Source: Cyclobacteriaceae bacterium (GTDB taxonomy: Bacteria; Bacteroidota; Bacteroidia; Cytophagales; Cyclobacteriaceae). Taken from it: a stretch of 64,000 nucleotides of DNA. The translations under genes were made by a program, and so were the position numbers. The notes beneath the pieces are model-generated. The model had not been told where the DNA came from and did no database searches. It was given only the letters and a program-made list of their open reading frames with translations. Each line of letters starts with the position of its first letter. The stretch's first letter is position 1. The stretch is taken from positions 62,001 through 126,000 of the forward strand of contig JAFIEV010000010.1 of the NCBI GenBank assembly GCA_020832305.1. The letters are read 5' to 3'. Of this stretch, positions 36,859 through 46,128 are shown one piece after another.

Positions 36859-37581
36859 TATATAAGCGAGCATATTTGAAATGTAATGCCCATATTTGTT
36901 TATATATTTTTTATGCGCGTGCTGACGGGCAAAGATTAATCCCCCCAGACCTTTCTACCAGGGACAGGAAAAATGGTCTTTGGTAACAGCTCTTACTGGA
37001 TTTTGAAAGATTAAACTCTTACGCAATAAGCTGAAAAGGGGAATAATGACCATTGCGAATTTCACGTTTTTTCTAACCGCAGAAAAGGGCATGATGTTTC
37101 CATAAGCCGGCATTTTTACCATATCAAGCTTTGGATAAGCTATTTATAATTAATAAAGCCATGGTTTTCCAGCATTGAGCTTGCGCAATGTTGATGAGTC
37201 CGCCCACTGGTATACCTATTGTCTAATTTGTAATCCGAAATGGCTGACGGGACAAGTATATAAAAGCTCAATAGTTGCCACAATCCCGAAAGCAAAGCGT
37301 ATCGGTATCCAGACTTTTGGGTTACTTTCTGACCGATTGCAAAAAATAACATAAAGCCATTAAATATCAGACCAAATCTCCAAATTCAATATTTTAGTTA
37401 AATGTATAATAATCAGTGCAGTACATATTACGCCACAGGCAGATAAGCAGAAGGTGGCAAGGCATGTCCGGACTTATGGAAGTCCGGACTGCCAGCCAAT
37501 CCTTTCTATGCTTCAGCATGTATCATCTGAGTAAAGCCAGGCAGCAGGGGGTGAAATGACTGCCTGGTGCAGATGTGCCCA
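36859..37581. other. Long gene-free stretch between guaB and ssb
   Basis: About 720 bases with no convincing coding frame; a 70-codon minus-strand frame at 37140-37352 has no family features. It contains two copies of the 8-bp palindrome GTCCGGAC (37466-37473 and 37482-37489), which also form a 9-bp stem (37467-37475 with 37480-37488). A CCAGGCAG/CTGCCTGG inverted repeat (37537-37544, 37560-37567) lies just past the ssb stop and may end that transcript. Confidence 0.6.
37537..37567 (-). terminator. Possible ssb terminator hairpin without T run
   Basis: CCAGGCAG and CTGCCTGG form an 8-bp GC-rich stem with a 15-base loop, 15 bases after the ssb stop. No T run follows on the minus strand, so intrinsic termination is doubtful. 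Confidence 0.35.
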
Positions 37582-37920
37582 TTACTTTTTATTGTCGAGC
37601 ATCAGCATATCGCTCACTACAATTTCTGTATAGTATTTTTTATCGCCGCTTCCGTTTTCATACTGGCGGTAGGTGATTCTGCCTTCGACGGCGACTTCAC
37701 TTCCCTTTTTCAGATACTTTTCAAAGGTCGTTGCGAGCCCGCCCCATATGACCAGGTTATGCCATTGGGTGTCTGTTACTTTATGGCCGTCAGCATTTTT
37801 GTAAGTATCGCTGGTAGCGAGTGAGACTTTGGCAATTTTTTTACCAGATTCAAACACTTTTACTTCGGGATCTGCGCCCAGGTTGCCGATAAGCTGAACT
37901 TTATTTCTTAAGCTGTTCAT
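37582..37920 (-). CDS. ssb: Single-stranded DNA-binding protein, short form
   Basis: A 112-residue OB-fold SSB starting MNSLRNKVQLIGNLGADPEV, with VSLATSDTY, TQWHNLVIWG and KGSEVAVEGRITYRQY as family segments. It ends SDMLMLDNKK directly after the OB fold. It lacks the flexible tail and acidic DDxPF tip that bind partner proteins in standard SSBs. The open frame runs to 38187, but the upstream part has no SSB similarity and includes palindromic DNA. It may be a second, specialised SSB. Confidence 0.92.
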   Translation of the reverse strand: MNSLRNKVQLIGNLGADPEVKVFESGKKIAKVSLATSDTYKNADGHKVTDTQWHNLVIWGGLATTFEKYLKKGSEVAVEGRITYRQYENGSGDKKYYTEIVVSDMLMLDNKK

Positions 37921-38223
37921 GATATTAAAGGTTTTTGGGTTGAACAAATATTTAAATAATAATTGATGCAAACATAGCAATGCGAGGCGCAGTAAGCGTA
38001 AGTTTTCCGTATACTTCCGGAAGTATACGAAAGTATACGGATGTACACGGATACACATGAATAGTAAGTGAGCGCTGCACGGGGTGTGCGGGGATTTAAA
38101 GTTTTGATTGTGAGTGTACAAGTTAGATTTATCTATGATTTGTGGTTTGTTGATAGTGAAGTGCTCCGAAATCCGCCGCCACTGCACAAACTCTGTATTA
38201 AAGTGTTAAAATTCAGTATCAAT
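37921..38223. promoter_or_regulatory. Divergent regulatory region between ssb and the P-loop gene
   Basis: It contains a 22-bp perfect palindrome at 38008-38029 with half CGTATACTTCC, and an extra half-site AAGTATACGG at 38031-38040. Decayed copies (ATGTACACGG, ATACACATG) follow to about 38058. The spacing suggests an operator or a recombination/repeat element. No gene is recognised in the rest. Confidence 0.5.
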
Positions 38224-39000
38224 ATGAAAAAATTAATTTTAGTAAGCGGCCCGCAGGGCTGTGGAAAAAGCCAGTACATTACAAAGCATTTTACTGACAG
38301 AAGCCGCTATTATGTGATGGATTTGCCGGAGGTCAGCATGAATATATTCGGAAATCTTGGTGCACTTGAAGATGAGCAACAGGTAATCACTATTTATAAC
38401 CAGGTGTCAGAAGAGGCTACCATGGCTTTTTTAGATGATAACCTGCAAATTGTAGCAGAGATTTGCACCCTGCAGCCCTATGATGATGAATTAATGGCAT
38501 TGATAGAGCAGGCCCGATCGGCAGGCATCCGCGTTGACCATCATGCATTGAAGCCCGTGCATATAGGTGCAGATGACAAGAAGGGATATTCATCAGGCCT
38601 TTTGCGGGAAGATATGTTGATGTTGCTCGGGGATTTGATTGAAAATTTTGATTTTAACAGCGACTTTGAATTACTGGCCAGGGTTACCCATGAAGAAGTT
38701 GAGGCCTGTATTTACCTGGTTGAATGGGAGGGGAGAGAAAGATTTTTTTACACTACAGAACCAGATGCACTGTATGAATTTGAGCCAAAGTATTTTTTCG
38801 AACAAGAACCCGGAGTGAATTACATCAAATTCTTTTCCTGCTTCGAAGATGCCTACAGCCATTTACTTTCTGAACAGGAAGTATTTTTCATGATTCCTGT
38901 GTACATCCACCCCGAATACAAAGGGTACTTTGCCAAAGCCTATGCGGCCATTCAGGCCCATCCGGAGATACACAGCGCCTGGAAGGCTTTTTTTAATTGA
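38224..39000 (+). CDS. P-loop NTPase-like protein, unknown function
   Basis: A 258-residue protein that opens with a beta strand and Walker A motif: KKLILVSGPQGCGKSQYI. The later DDELMALIEQARSAGIRVD segment resembles the second half of small P-loop kinases such as zeta-toxin or AAA-33-type ATPases. The acidic C-terminal half (about 140-258) has no recognised family. ATG at 38224 is chosen since the upstream open frame from 38068 includes the palindromic region and has no similarity. It stands alone, divergent from ssb. Confidence 0.6.
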   Translation: MKKLILVSGPQGCGKSQYITKHFTDRSRYYVMDLPEVSMNIFGNLGALEDEQQVITIYNQVSEEATMAFLDDNLQIVAEICTLQPYDDELMALIEQARSAGIRVDHHALKPVHIGADDKKGYSSGLLREDMLMLLGDLIENFDFNSDFELLARVTHEEVEACIYLVEWEGRERFFYTTEPDALYEFEPKYFFEQEPGVNYIKFFSCFEDAYSHLLSEQEVFFMIPVYIHPEYKGYFAKAYAAIQAHPEIHSAWKAFFN

Positions 39001-39190
39001 AGCGGTTTGGTTTTGAAGACAGGTATATTAGAAGACATGGGTTATCGGTTTTTTTAGAAAATTAAGTCCAATTGATTTTTTTGGCTTCAAGGACGAGGCG
39101 ACGGATAATGCATTAATTTCTTCCCCATCTCTAATATAGTAGTGTCCTCTCCAGGCACAGAATGTTGCTGTTTTTTATTTGGGCTAGGGT

Positions 39191-39532
39191 TTATACTGTG
39201 TCATTGAATGTGTCTTTTAGCCAATTTTTTGGATTGTTGATGATGTAATTTTTAATTTCGACAATGGTATGTAAATGATTAGGCATCATTACAAATTCGT
39301 GCAGAAACAATTCATCACGAATTTCAAACGATTTTAACCATTCGTGTTCTACGATTTTTCCAAAATTGGACAATTGTAAATACGGTTGACCGTCCATATT
39401 TATAATTTCGCCTAAATTACATTCCCTGTTTTGCGTTACAATGGTCAAATAATACAGGGCATCTTGCGAATAATCCCAGTTGGGTCTCCGGTGTGATTCA
39501 CTGCGATATTTATTTTTGAATTTCTCTGCCAT
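39191..39532 (-). pseudogene. REP-associated (Y1/HUH) transposase with internal deletion
   Basis: The 113-residue frame begins like single-strand REP transposases: RPNWDYSQDALYYLTIVTQNREC, then FGKIVEHEWLKSFEIRDELFLHEFVMMPNHLHTIVEI with the HUH pair (H-L-H). Directly after IVEI comes KNYIINNPKNW, the segment with the catalytic Tyr that normally lies some 60-80 residues later. The connecting region (usually containing a conserved SFxxGFK block) is missing, while the frame stays open. It is therefore an in-frame deletion and probably inactive. The frame also runs upstream to 39640. Confidence 0.75.
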
Positions 39533-39796
39533 ATGCCGATTAAAATTTTGCTGAGATCTTGTGAGTTTAATCTCATATTTTCTTTTAGTCTGTTCGTTAA
39601 TTAATGTCTTGTCCTTGTCTTTTATGCTTGTACCTTGCACAGTTTAAAAAAATCCATTGGGTTATAAACCTAAGAATAATTAGACAGAAATCAAATGGAA
39701 TGGCCACTCTTCATGTTGGCAAATTCAGGCATTGATACCCTTTCACCTTTCACTAACCCCATCACCCATTACGGTTCACCCCTCAATCCTCATCCC

Positions 39797-40681
39797 TCAC
39801 CCCTCATCCCTGATATCTCTAAGCCACTCCCTGATCCTGGCCTCCATCGCAGGGTAGCAGGAGGCATTTGGCATGTGCTTGCTGGTTTTTAAAATATGCA
39901 CATCCTGTACATTGGAAAAAATCTCCCTGCATCTTTGTATGGCTTTATCACCCGGGAAAAAGACATCATCTGCCGCAACCACAACATAGAGCGGGGACTT
40001 GTAGTTGGCAACATCCTGCTTTTTTAAAAGACCGGGCCTCCGGTAATCCATATAGGTTTCAAGCAGCATGATTTTTTGCATTTCAAACATGGTACTTCCG
40101 GCTTCTGCATCGCTGAAAGCACTGAGAAATCGTGCCAGATGACGGTCTTTTTTACTGAGTAAAAACCGGATAAGCGGAATGGTCAAATGCACGAAAGATC
40201 TGTAAACAGGGCCATTGCACAGCCCGGCCGGGACTACAAAAACAGCGCTACGTATTTTTTCAGGATAATAGGTCATCATCTTTTGCAGGATAAAGGCCCC
40301 GTATGACACGCCAATGAAATGGGCTTTTTCAATCCCCAATCCTTGCATGACATCATGTAGCCATTCAGCAAAGTCAGGGCCTTTTATATTAATCCGGTTT
40401 TCATCGCTGCGGGTGGTCTGACCAGGCGTGTCTATGGCGTGAAGGCAGAAAGCGTCTCCCAGATTTTTTATTGCCTCGAGGGTAAGCGGAGCCCCGGCAT
40501 TGATGCCGTGTAAAAGGATTAGCGGTGCAGCCTGTTCATTGCCAGTAGTAATGACATGGGTCTTCCCAAAACGGGTCTCCAGATACCTCGATTGATATTC
40601 AATCTGAAGTGATTGTAACTTCTCATCGTACAAGGCCATCATCTTTCTTTTTGCTTCCTGATTTTTGTAAATGCTTTTCAT
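39797..40681 (-). CDS. Alpha/beta hydrolase
   Basis: A 294-residue alpha/beta hydrolase-fold enzyme. The oxyanion segment is LILLHGINAGAP, the nucleophile elbow GVSYGAFI (Ser near residue 146), and VVVAADDVFFPGD carries the likely acid Asp. The catalytic His is in KTSKHMPNASC near 278. It has no signal peptide. The substrate is unknown. It is divergent from the TetR regulator gene, with an operator-like palindrome between, so it is probably that regulator's target. Confidence 0.88.
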   Translation of the reverse strand: MKSIYKNQEAKRKMMALYDEKLQSLQIEYQSRYLETRFGKTHVITTGNEQAAPLILLHGINAGAPLTLEAIKNLGDAFCLHAIDTPGQTTRSDENRINIKGPDFAEWLHDVMQGLGIEKAHFIGVSYGAFILQKMMTYYPEKIRSAVFVVPAGLCNGPVYRSFVHLTIPLIRFLLSKKDRHLARFLSAFSDAEAGSTMFEMQKIMLLETYMDYRRPGLLKKQDVANYKSPLYVVVAADDVFFPGDKAIQRCREIFSNVQDVHILKTSKHMPNASCYPAMEARIREWLRDIRDEG

Positions 40682-40720
40682 AGTCGGTTTTTATTGCTTA
40701 ATTGGGGAAAATATAAACTA

Positions 40721-40738
40721 TTAGTCCATTTGGACTAA
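40721..40738. promoter_or_regulatory. Operator-like palindrome between the hydrolase and TetR genes
   Basis: TTAGTCC-ATTT-GGACTAA is a perfect 7+7 inverted repeat with a 4-base spacer. It ends 9 bases before the regulator ATG and lies 40 bases before the hydrolase ATG. Size, symmetry and place fit a TetR-family operator controlling both genes. Confidence 0.75.
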
Positions 40739-40747
40739 AAATATACA

Positions 40748-41365
40748 ATGAAAACAAAAAATGTGATTAAAAGCAAGGCGCTGGAGTTATTTAATGAACA
40801 GGGAGTCATGAATGTCACCTTGCGGGATGTGGCCACAGCTCTGAATCGCAGTTATGGAAACATTACCTATCATTATAAAACCAGGGAACTTTTACTGCAT
40901 GCGCTGTATGCTGATATGTCTGCAGAATTGATGGCTTTGTCTGATCACTTTAAAGATGGCAGTCAGTTGTTAATGAAATTACTGGAAGCTCCGGCGTTCA
41001 CTTTTGAGCTTACCTGCAAATACTTATTTTTCTATGTCGATTTTATTGAATTGCAACGGCACTACAGTGATTTGGCCGAAAAGGCACAGGCATCCAATAC
41101 AATGCGTATGCAGCATTATATGCAAATTTTACTGCTTTTACAGGAACAGGGGTATTTGAGAAAGGACCTTGAAGAAGGTACACTTGAATATATCATGGAA
41201 GTGAGTGGCCTGGTGCGCACATGGTTTTTTATCCGGCATAATCCTTTGAATTTAGATCTGACATCAGAAAAGCAGGAATATATAGTATTCATAAACCGTC
41301 TCATTATGCCTTATCTTACCAGTAAAGGAATGGATGTATACAGAAAATTCAAGCAGGGGTTTTGA
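40748..41365 (+). CDS. TetR/AcrR-family transcriptional regulator
   Basis: A 205-residue one-component regulator. The N-terminal HTH spans about residues 6-52: KALELFNEQGVMNVTLRDVATALNRS, then the typical recognition helix region YGNITYHYKTRELLL. The C-terminal part is a helical ligand-binding domain with no close family recognised. It is divergent from the hydrolase, with the palindrome at 40721-40738 between, so autoregulation and control of the hydrolase are likely. Confidence 0.9.
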   Translation: MKTKNVIKSKALELFNEQGVMNVTLRDVATALNRSYGNITYHYKTRELLLHALYADMSAELMALSDHFKDGSQLLMKLLEAPAFTFELTCKYLFFYVDFIELQRHYSDLAEKAQASNTMRMQHYMQILLLLQEQGYLRKDLEEGTLEYIMEVSGLVRTWFFIRHNPLNLDLTSEKQEYIVFINRLIMPYLTSKGMDVYRKFKQGF

Positions 41366-41382
41366 TTTGCATCCTCTTGCAA

Positions 41383-44300
41383 TCAATCAGCGGCAGCGTC
41401 AAGGGCATGCTTTTGCGCCAGTAGTTCTTTAGGACTTTTGCCAAATTCCTTTTTAAAGCACTTGCTAAAGTATTTAGGATCACTGAAACCGGTTTTAAAG
41501 GCCAGTTCGGCGGTATTGTATTGGTTTTTCCTGAGTAACCTGATGGCAAGGTTCAGCCTGGCATTGCGTATAAGGTTACCTGGTGAGTCGCCGGTTGCCA
41601 GTTTTATTTTTTCATGTAACAGGCTTCGGCTCATTCCCAGGGCATCGCTGATAAATTCAATATTCAAATCTTTGTTGGCTATATTTTCCTCAATAACCCG
41701 CATGAGTTTTTGAATAAAATCTTTGTACTTATCATCGAGTTCGATTTGGCCGAGATCGGGGAATAACTGACTTTCGAAGCTTTTTTTCAATTCCTGCCTG
41801 GCTTTGATCAGGTTGCTGATGCGCAATTTCAAAATATCAGCATTGAAGGGTTTGGTGAGGTACTCATCGGCGCCATAACTCAAACCTTCATATTGGTCTT
41901 TCTCCGAATCTTTGGCTGTAAGGAGTATGACTGGGATGTTCCTGGTTTTCTCCTGACTTTTTAAATGGTTACATAATTCAAAACCATTCATTTTGGGCAT
42001 CATGACATCGGAAATTACCAGGTCAGGCGTTTTAATTTGTATTTTCTCCAGGGCTTCTGCTCCGTTTTTTGCACGGATTACTTCAAAGTCCTCCGAGAGA
42101 ACCTGGTGCATAAATTCGAGGAGGTTTTCATTGTCTTCGGCAAGCAGTATAGTTTCCCGGTGTACCGATGGAACATCAATTCGCTGTATTTCTTGAAAGT
42201 CAGCCCATTCTGCTGAATTTACTAACAAGTTTTCTCCACTGATCAGCCTTTCCGTTTTTTCGGAAGGCAGATAATAAGATTCGGCAACCGGGATATCTAT
42301 CTGGAATTCGGTGCCCTGGTTTATATTGCTTCTGACTAAAATACGCCCCTTGTGCAATTCTACCAGTTTTTTTACAAGCGATAGTCCAATACCGGCACCC
42401 GACTGGGTTTGGGTATAGTTGTGCCCTCCCCGGTAGTATTGTTCGAATATATGCTGTAATTCTTCATTGCTCATACCTATACCATTGTCCTTGATGACAA
42501 GACAAAATTGATCAGGCATGTTTTTTATCATTTTTACTTCAAGTTCCAACGTTACAGCTCCATTTTCAGGAGTATATTTGATGGCATTACTGAGTAGGTT
42601 ATATACAATCTTTTCGATTTTATCCTGATCAATCCAGGCATTTACGATTGTGAAATTGCTCTTAAAGACAACATCAATACCCTTCTTTTTTGCGGCAAAC
42701 CGGAACGATTCTGTTATATTATCAATAACTTTTACAATGTCGGATCTGCGGGTTTCAAGCCTTAAAACACCATCTGTCAATTTAGATAAGTCCAGTATCT
42801 GACTTACCAATCGCAGTAACATCTTTGCGTTGTATAAAATAATACTCAGAAACTCTTTGTCACGCATTGTCAGGTTTTTGTTTTTATACATTTCTTCCGC
42901 AGGTCCTGCAATCAGCGATAGCGGTGTTCTGAACTCGTGGGAGATATGGGTGTAAAACCGGGTCTTTATATGATCTAATTCTTTGAGCTTTTCAGATTGT
43001 TCCTGAATTTTTTGATAAGATTTGGAATTGGTAAGTGCTATGGAAACATAAACGGCTATGTTTGATAGCAGGTCAACATTTTTAGGTTCAAAAGCATTTC
43101 TTTTATCACTTTTTACCACTAAAACACCGATTACTTCGTCGTCAGGTGCATGCAGGGGGATATAAATGGCACTTTGGAAAGCATCTGATTGGTACTGTTC
43201 ATGGGGTTGTTCGAGATATAATTTTACATCTTCTTTGATGTTATTGGAAAAAATGGATTGACTGTGATTAATGGCATAAACAGACAATCGGTTTTTGGAA
43301 CTCATAGGCATAGTTTGCCCGGAGATTTTTCCCTGATGAATTTCCCAATAATGAATGCTGTTGTCAGATGGATTGATCTCACCAATGGCCAGTATGGGAA
43401 TATCAAGCACATCATTGATCAATTGATAAATGCGACCAAAGATTTCCTGTAATTCGATAGAGGCAGTAATTTTTTTACCCATTTCACTGAAAAGAGAGAT
43501 GTTGCTGTTTTGAATCTTCAGCTCATGTGACTGCCGTTGCAAGGTCTGGTTTTGACGTTCGATTTCCCTTTTCTGTTGTTCGATTTCCCGGGTTCTTTCC
43601 CGTACCTGCAATTTGAGTTTTTGTCTTTGTTTTTTGAGGTTACCAATACGCAGAAAATACAAGGACACCAGGGTCAGGAAGATAAAAAAGCCACTTATCA
43701 GTTTAAACCACAAGGTATTCCAGAATGGAGGCCTTACATAAATTGAAATGCGACCTTCCTTATCAGACCATATCCCATTGTTGTTTGTGGCCTTTACCCT
43801 GAATTGCAGCCACTTGCCGACGGGCAGGTTGGAGTACGAAGCAAATCTTCTGTTTTTAACATAATTCCAGTCTTTATCAACCCCTTCTAGAAAATAGGCA
43901 TATTCATTGTTTTCCGGATAAAGAAAATTGAGTGCGGCAAATTCAAAGGTTATTACATTTTCACTATGGTCAAGGATAAATTCTTTTTGATAGGCCACAT
44001 TTTTTTCAAGATAAAAACCTTTATCAACCTGTATTACACTGTCGGGTGCGTTTTTGGCAGGTACAGGTTGATTATAAATCAGCAATTTACTTATGACGAT
44101 GGCAGGGCGGTGTTCACTCAATAGAATTTTATCAGGTTCTACAATATTAAAACCATTATTGCCGCCAAAATATAAACGGCCGTCGCTCGATTTCATAATG
44201 GCAAAAGCATTAAACCGATCACCCTGTAGCCCGTCCTGGGTAAAAAAATTGGTTATTTCGTTGGTAAAAGTATTAAGATAGGAGAGACCGAATTGATTGG

Positions 44301-46128
44301 TGACCCAAATGTTTCCCGAATTATCTTCTATACAGTTGAGGGTCTCATCATGAGGTATGCCATTGTCCTTTGAATATGGTGTAATTTCGCCGTTTTGAGG
44401 GTTCATACGGATCAAACCATCACCACAAAGCCATAGGTAATCACCAAAGGCACTAACCCTTCGTATATTCGGATGAGAAAGTATTAAAGAAACCTCGTAA
44501 GCACTGGTATCTTTTATAATTCCCGCAAATTGTTCATTGTTAAAATAGGCTGAATCAAGGATTTCCAGTTTGTATAAATCGCGTTGATTTATGAAATAGA
44601 GTTCCCCCAGGGCGTTTAAGGCAATTGAATTGATGCTTTTATTTACCAGCCCTTTAGAATAGGACAGGTCTTGTACAATGTTTACAAATGTTTTGGAGCT
44701 GGTTTTAAAATAGCTCAATCCGTTTTGGGTGGCAAACCAGAGATTTCCCAGTGTATCTTCCAGCACATCTATTAGTACATCACTTGGCAAACCTGCATTA
44801 GCACCGGTCTGAAACCGAAAATTTTCAATGCTTTTGCTTTTGGAATTGTAAATAAAAAGCCCTTCGCGAAGGCTGATGGCTGCCATATCGCCATTGGAAA
44901 GGTGTACCATTTTGTGAACAATCCCCGGAAAAACTTTTTCATTACTTACCGATCCTTTGTGAGGATTGAATTTTTCTATTCCGGATGAAGTAGACACCCA
45001 GATTTCATCGGAAGTAACTTCGAAAAAAGCATGCACTTCATTGTCAAATCGAGGATTATTAAGACGCTCTTTATTGAGGTGGATAAACTTGGCCCCGGTA
45101 TAGTTAAAATAGTTCATGCCTCCGGCAGTGATCCATATACCCCGGTGATTGTCCTCAAATATTTTGAGAACGTTATTGACCGGAAGGGGATGGTGTTCGT
45201 TGTTTATATCACTTATAATTTGATATTTCTGTGTTGGAATATGGAAATTAAGTAGTCCTTTTTCACTGCCGATCCACAAATCGTCATCATTTCTCTTGTA
45301 TAGACACAGCAGTCGCTGATACCCCTGGTTCATGGTTTCATCGTAGAATTTAAAATTTTGAAATTCTCCGGTTTTGATATCCATGGCATACAGACCTTCG
45401 CGAATGGTAGCTATCCACAAAGTGCCCCTGTAATACAAAAGGTCCTTAACCCAGGTATTTCTTTTTTCCCCGGAAAGTGTTTCAAAGTGCTCAAAGGATT
45501 TGTTATTGGGGTTAAACTTATGCAATCCTCCTCCCCATGTACCCAGCCAAAGATTTCCTGTATGATCTTCTGCCATGCTTTCAATCAGGCTGTAATTGTA
45601 AATATTACCGACGGCTATGTTTGGAAAAGGATAGTTGTATATATTTTCTGAAACGCGATCGTATTTTGAAAGGCCAAACCATGAGCCAATCCACAGGTCG
45701 CGGTTGCTGTCGATAAACAGGCAATTGATATAATTATTACTCAGTGAAAATTCATCATTATCATCTTGCTGGAAGTATTTAACCTGATTGCTTTCCGGAT
45801 GGTACCTGAGCAATCCCATATTTTCAGTACCAATCCATACATAACCAAAATCATCGGCGATAACGGCTTTGGCTTTTACATTTTTCAAACCTGAAATCAG
45901 GGTCGTAAAGTTTTCAAACTCATATCCGTTAAAACGGTTGATGCCCCTTGAACTGGTGGTCCATAAAAAACCCCTGGCATCCTGGGTAATACTGTTCACT
46001 TCCGTGCTTAATAAGCCAGAACCGATACCATAATAAGTAAACCTGACAGGATCATAATTCGGCTGAGTGCGCGCTTGGGTAAGAAACATCACACTGAGCA
46101 GCAAACCAAGGCACAGTTTGTGAATCAT
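41383..46128 (-). CDS. Hybrid two-component regulator of the PUL (reg_prop, Y_Y_Y, GAF, HisKA, REC, AraC HTH)
   Basis: A 1581-residue sensor-regulator. A signal peptide leads into 14 or so periplasmic beta-propeller repeats (blade motif GxLWIGTxGGLxxF, e.g. GNLWLGTWGGGLHKF) and a Y_Y_Y domain. A membrane helix follows near residue 815, then a coiled coil (KLKLQVRERTREIEQQ). A GAF domain (about 880-1050) comes next. HisKA carries its His in THISHEFRTPL near 1065, and HATPase_c has DNGIGMS and GAGIGLSL. A receiver has its Asp in VISDVMMPKMNG near 1375, and an AraC HTH ends in GFSDPKYFSKCFKKEFGKSP. The GAF insertion is unusual for this class. The longer frame starts at TTG (46158); ATG at 46128 precedes the signal peptide. 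It is divergent from the PUL operon it presumably activates. Confidence 0.93.
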   Translation of the reverse strand: MIHKLCLGLLLSVMFLTQARTQPNYDPVRFTYYGIGSGLLSTEVNSITQDARGFLWTTSSRGINRFNGYEFENFTTLISGLKNVKAKAVIADDFGYVWIGTENMGLLRYHPESNQVKYFQQDDNDEFSLSNNYINCLFIDSNRDLWIGSWFGLSKYDRVSENIYNYPFPNIAVGNIYNYSLIESMAEDHTGNLWLGTWGGGLHKFNPNNKSFEHFETLSGEKRNTWVKDLLYYRGTLWIATIREGLYAMDIKTGEFQNFKFYDETMNQGYQRLLCLYKRNDDDLWIGSEKGLLNFHIPTQKYQIISDINNEHHPLPVNNVLKIFEDNHRGIWITAGGMNYFNYTGAKFIHLNKERLNNPRFDNEVHAFFEVTSDEIWVSTSSGIEKFNPHKGSVSNEKVFPGIVHKMVHLSNGDMAAISLREGLFIYNSKSKSIENFRFQTGANAGLPSDVLIDVLEDTLGNLWFATQNGLSYFKTSSKTFVNIVQDLSYSKGLVNKSINSIALNALGELYFINQRDLYKLEILDSAYFNNEQFAGIIKDTSAYEVSLILSHPNIRRVSAFGDYLWLCGDGLIRMNPQNGEITPYSKDNGIPHDETLNCIEDNSGNIWVTNQFGLSYLNTFTNEITNFFTQDGLQGDRFNAFAIMKSSDGRLYFGGNNGFNIVEPDKILLSEHRPAIVISKLLIYNQPVPAKNAPDSVIQVDKGFYLEKNVAYQKEFILDHSENVITFEFAALNFLYPENNEYAYFLEGVDKDWNYVKNRRFASYSNLPVGKWLQFRVKATNNNGIWSDKEGRISIYVRPPFWNTLWFKLISGFFIFLTLVSLYFLRIGNLKKQRQKLKLQVRERTREIEQQKREIERQNQTLQRQSHELKIQNSNISLFSEMGKKITASIELQEIFGRIYQLINDVLDIPILAIGEINPSDNSIHYWEIHQGKISGQTMPMSSKNRLSVYAINHSQSIFSNNIKEDVKLYLEQPHEQYQSDAFQSAIYIPLHAPDDEVIGVLVVKSDKRNAFEPKNVDLLSNIAVYVSIALTNSKSYQKIQEQSEKLKELDHIKTRFYTHISHEFRTPLSLIAGPAEEMYKNKNLTMRDKEFLSIILYNAKMLLRLVSQILDLSKLTDGVLRLETRRSDIVKVIDNITESFRFAAKKKGIDVVFKSNFTIVNAWIDQDKIEKIVYNLLSNAIKYTPENGAVTLELEVKMIKNMPDQFCLVIKDNGIGMSNEELQHIFEQYYRGGHNYTQTQSGAGIGLSLVKKLVELHKGRILVRSNINQGTEFQIDIPVAESYYLPSEKTERLISGENLLVNSAEWADFQEIQRIDVPSVHRETILLAEDNENLLEFMHQVLSEDFEVIRAKNGAEALEKIQIKTPDLVISDVMMPKMNGFELCNHLKSQEKTRNIPVILLTAKDSEKDQYEGLSYGADEYLTKPFNADILKLRISNLIKARQELKKSFESQLFPDLGQIELDDKYKDFIQKLMRVIEENIANKDLNIEFISDALGMSRSLLHEKIKLATGDSPGNLIRNARLNLAIRLLRKNQYNTAELAFKTGFSDPKYFSKCFKKEFGKSPKELLAQKHALDAAAD

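Noticed and set aside
37140-37352. A 70-residue minus-strand ORF in the guaB-ssb gap
   Set aside because: No family features or start context, low-complexity composition, and no neighbour support.
37921-38187. Longer N-terminus for the SSB
   Set aside because: The extra part has no SSB similarity and covers the palindromic DNA; the family start MNSLRNKV is at 37920.
39700-39830. CCCTCATCC-type repeats before and in the hydrolase 3' end
   Set aside because: C/T-rich low-complexity sequence with irregular spacing; not a CRISPR or a defined repeat.
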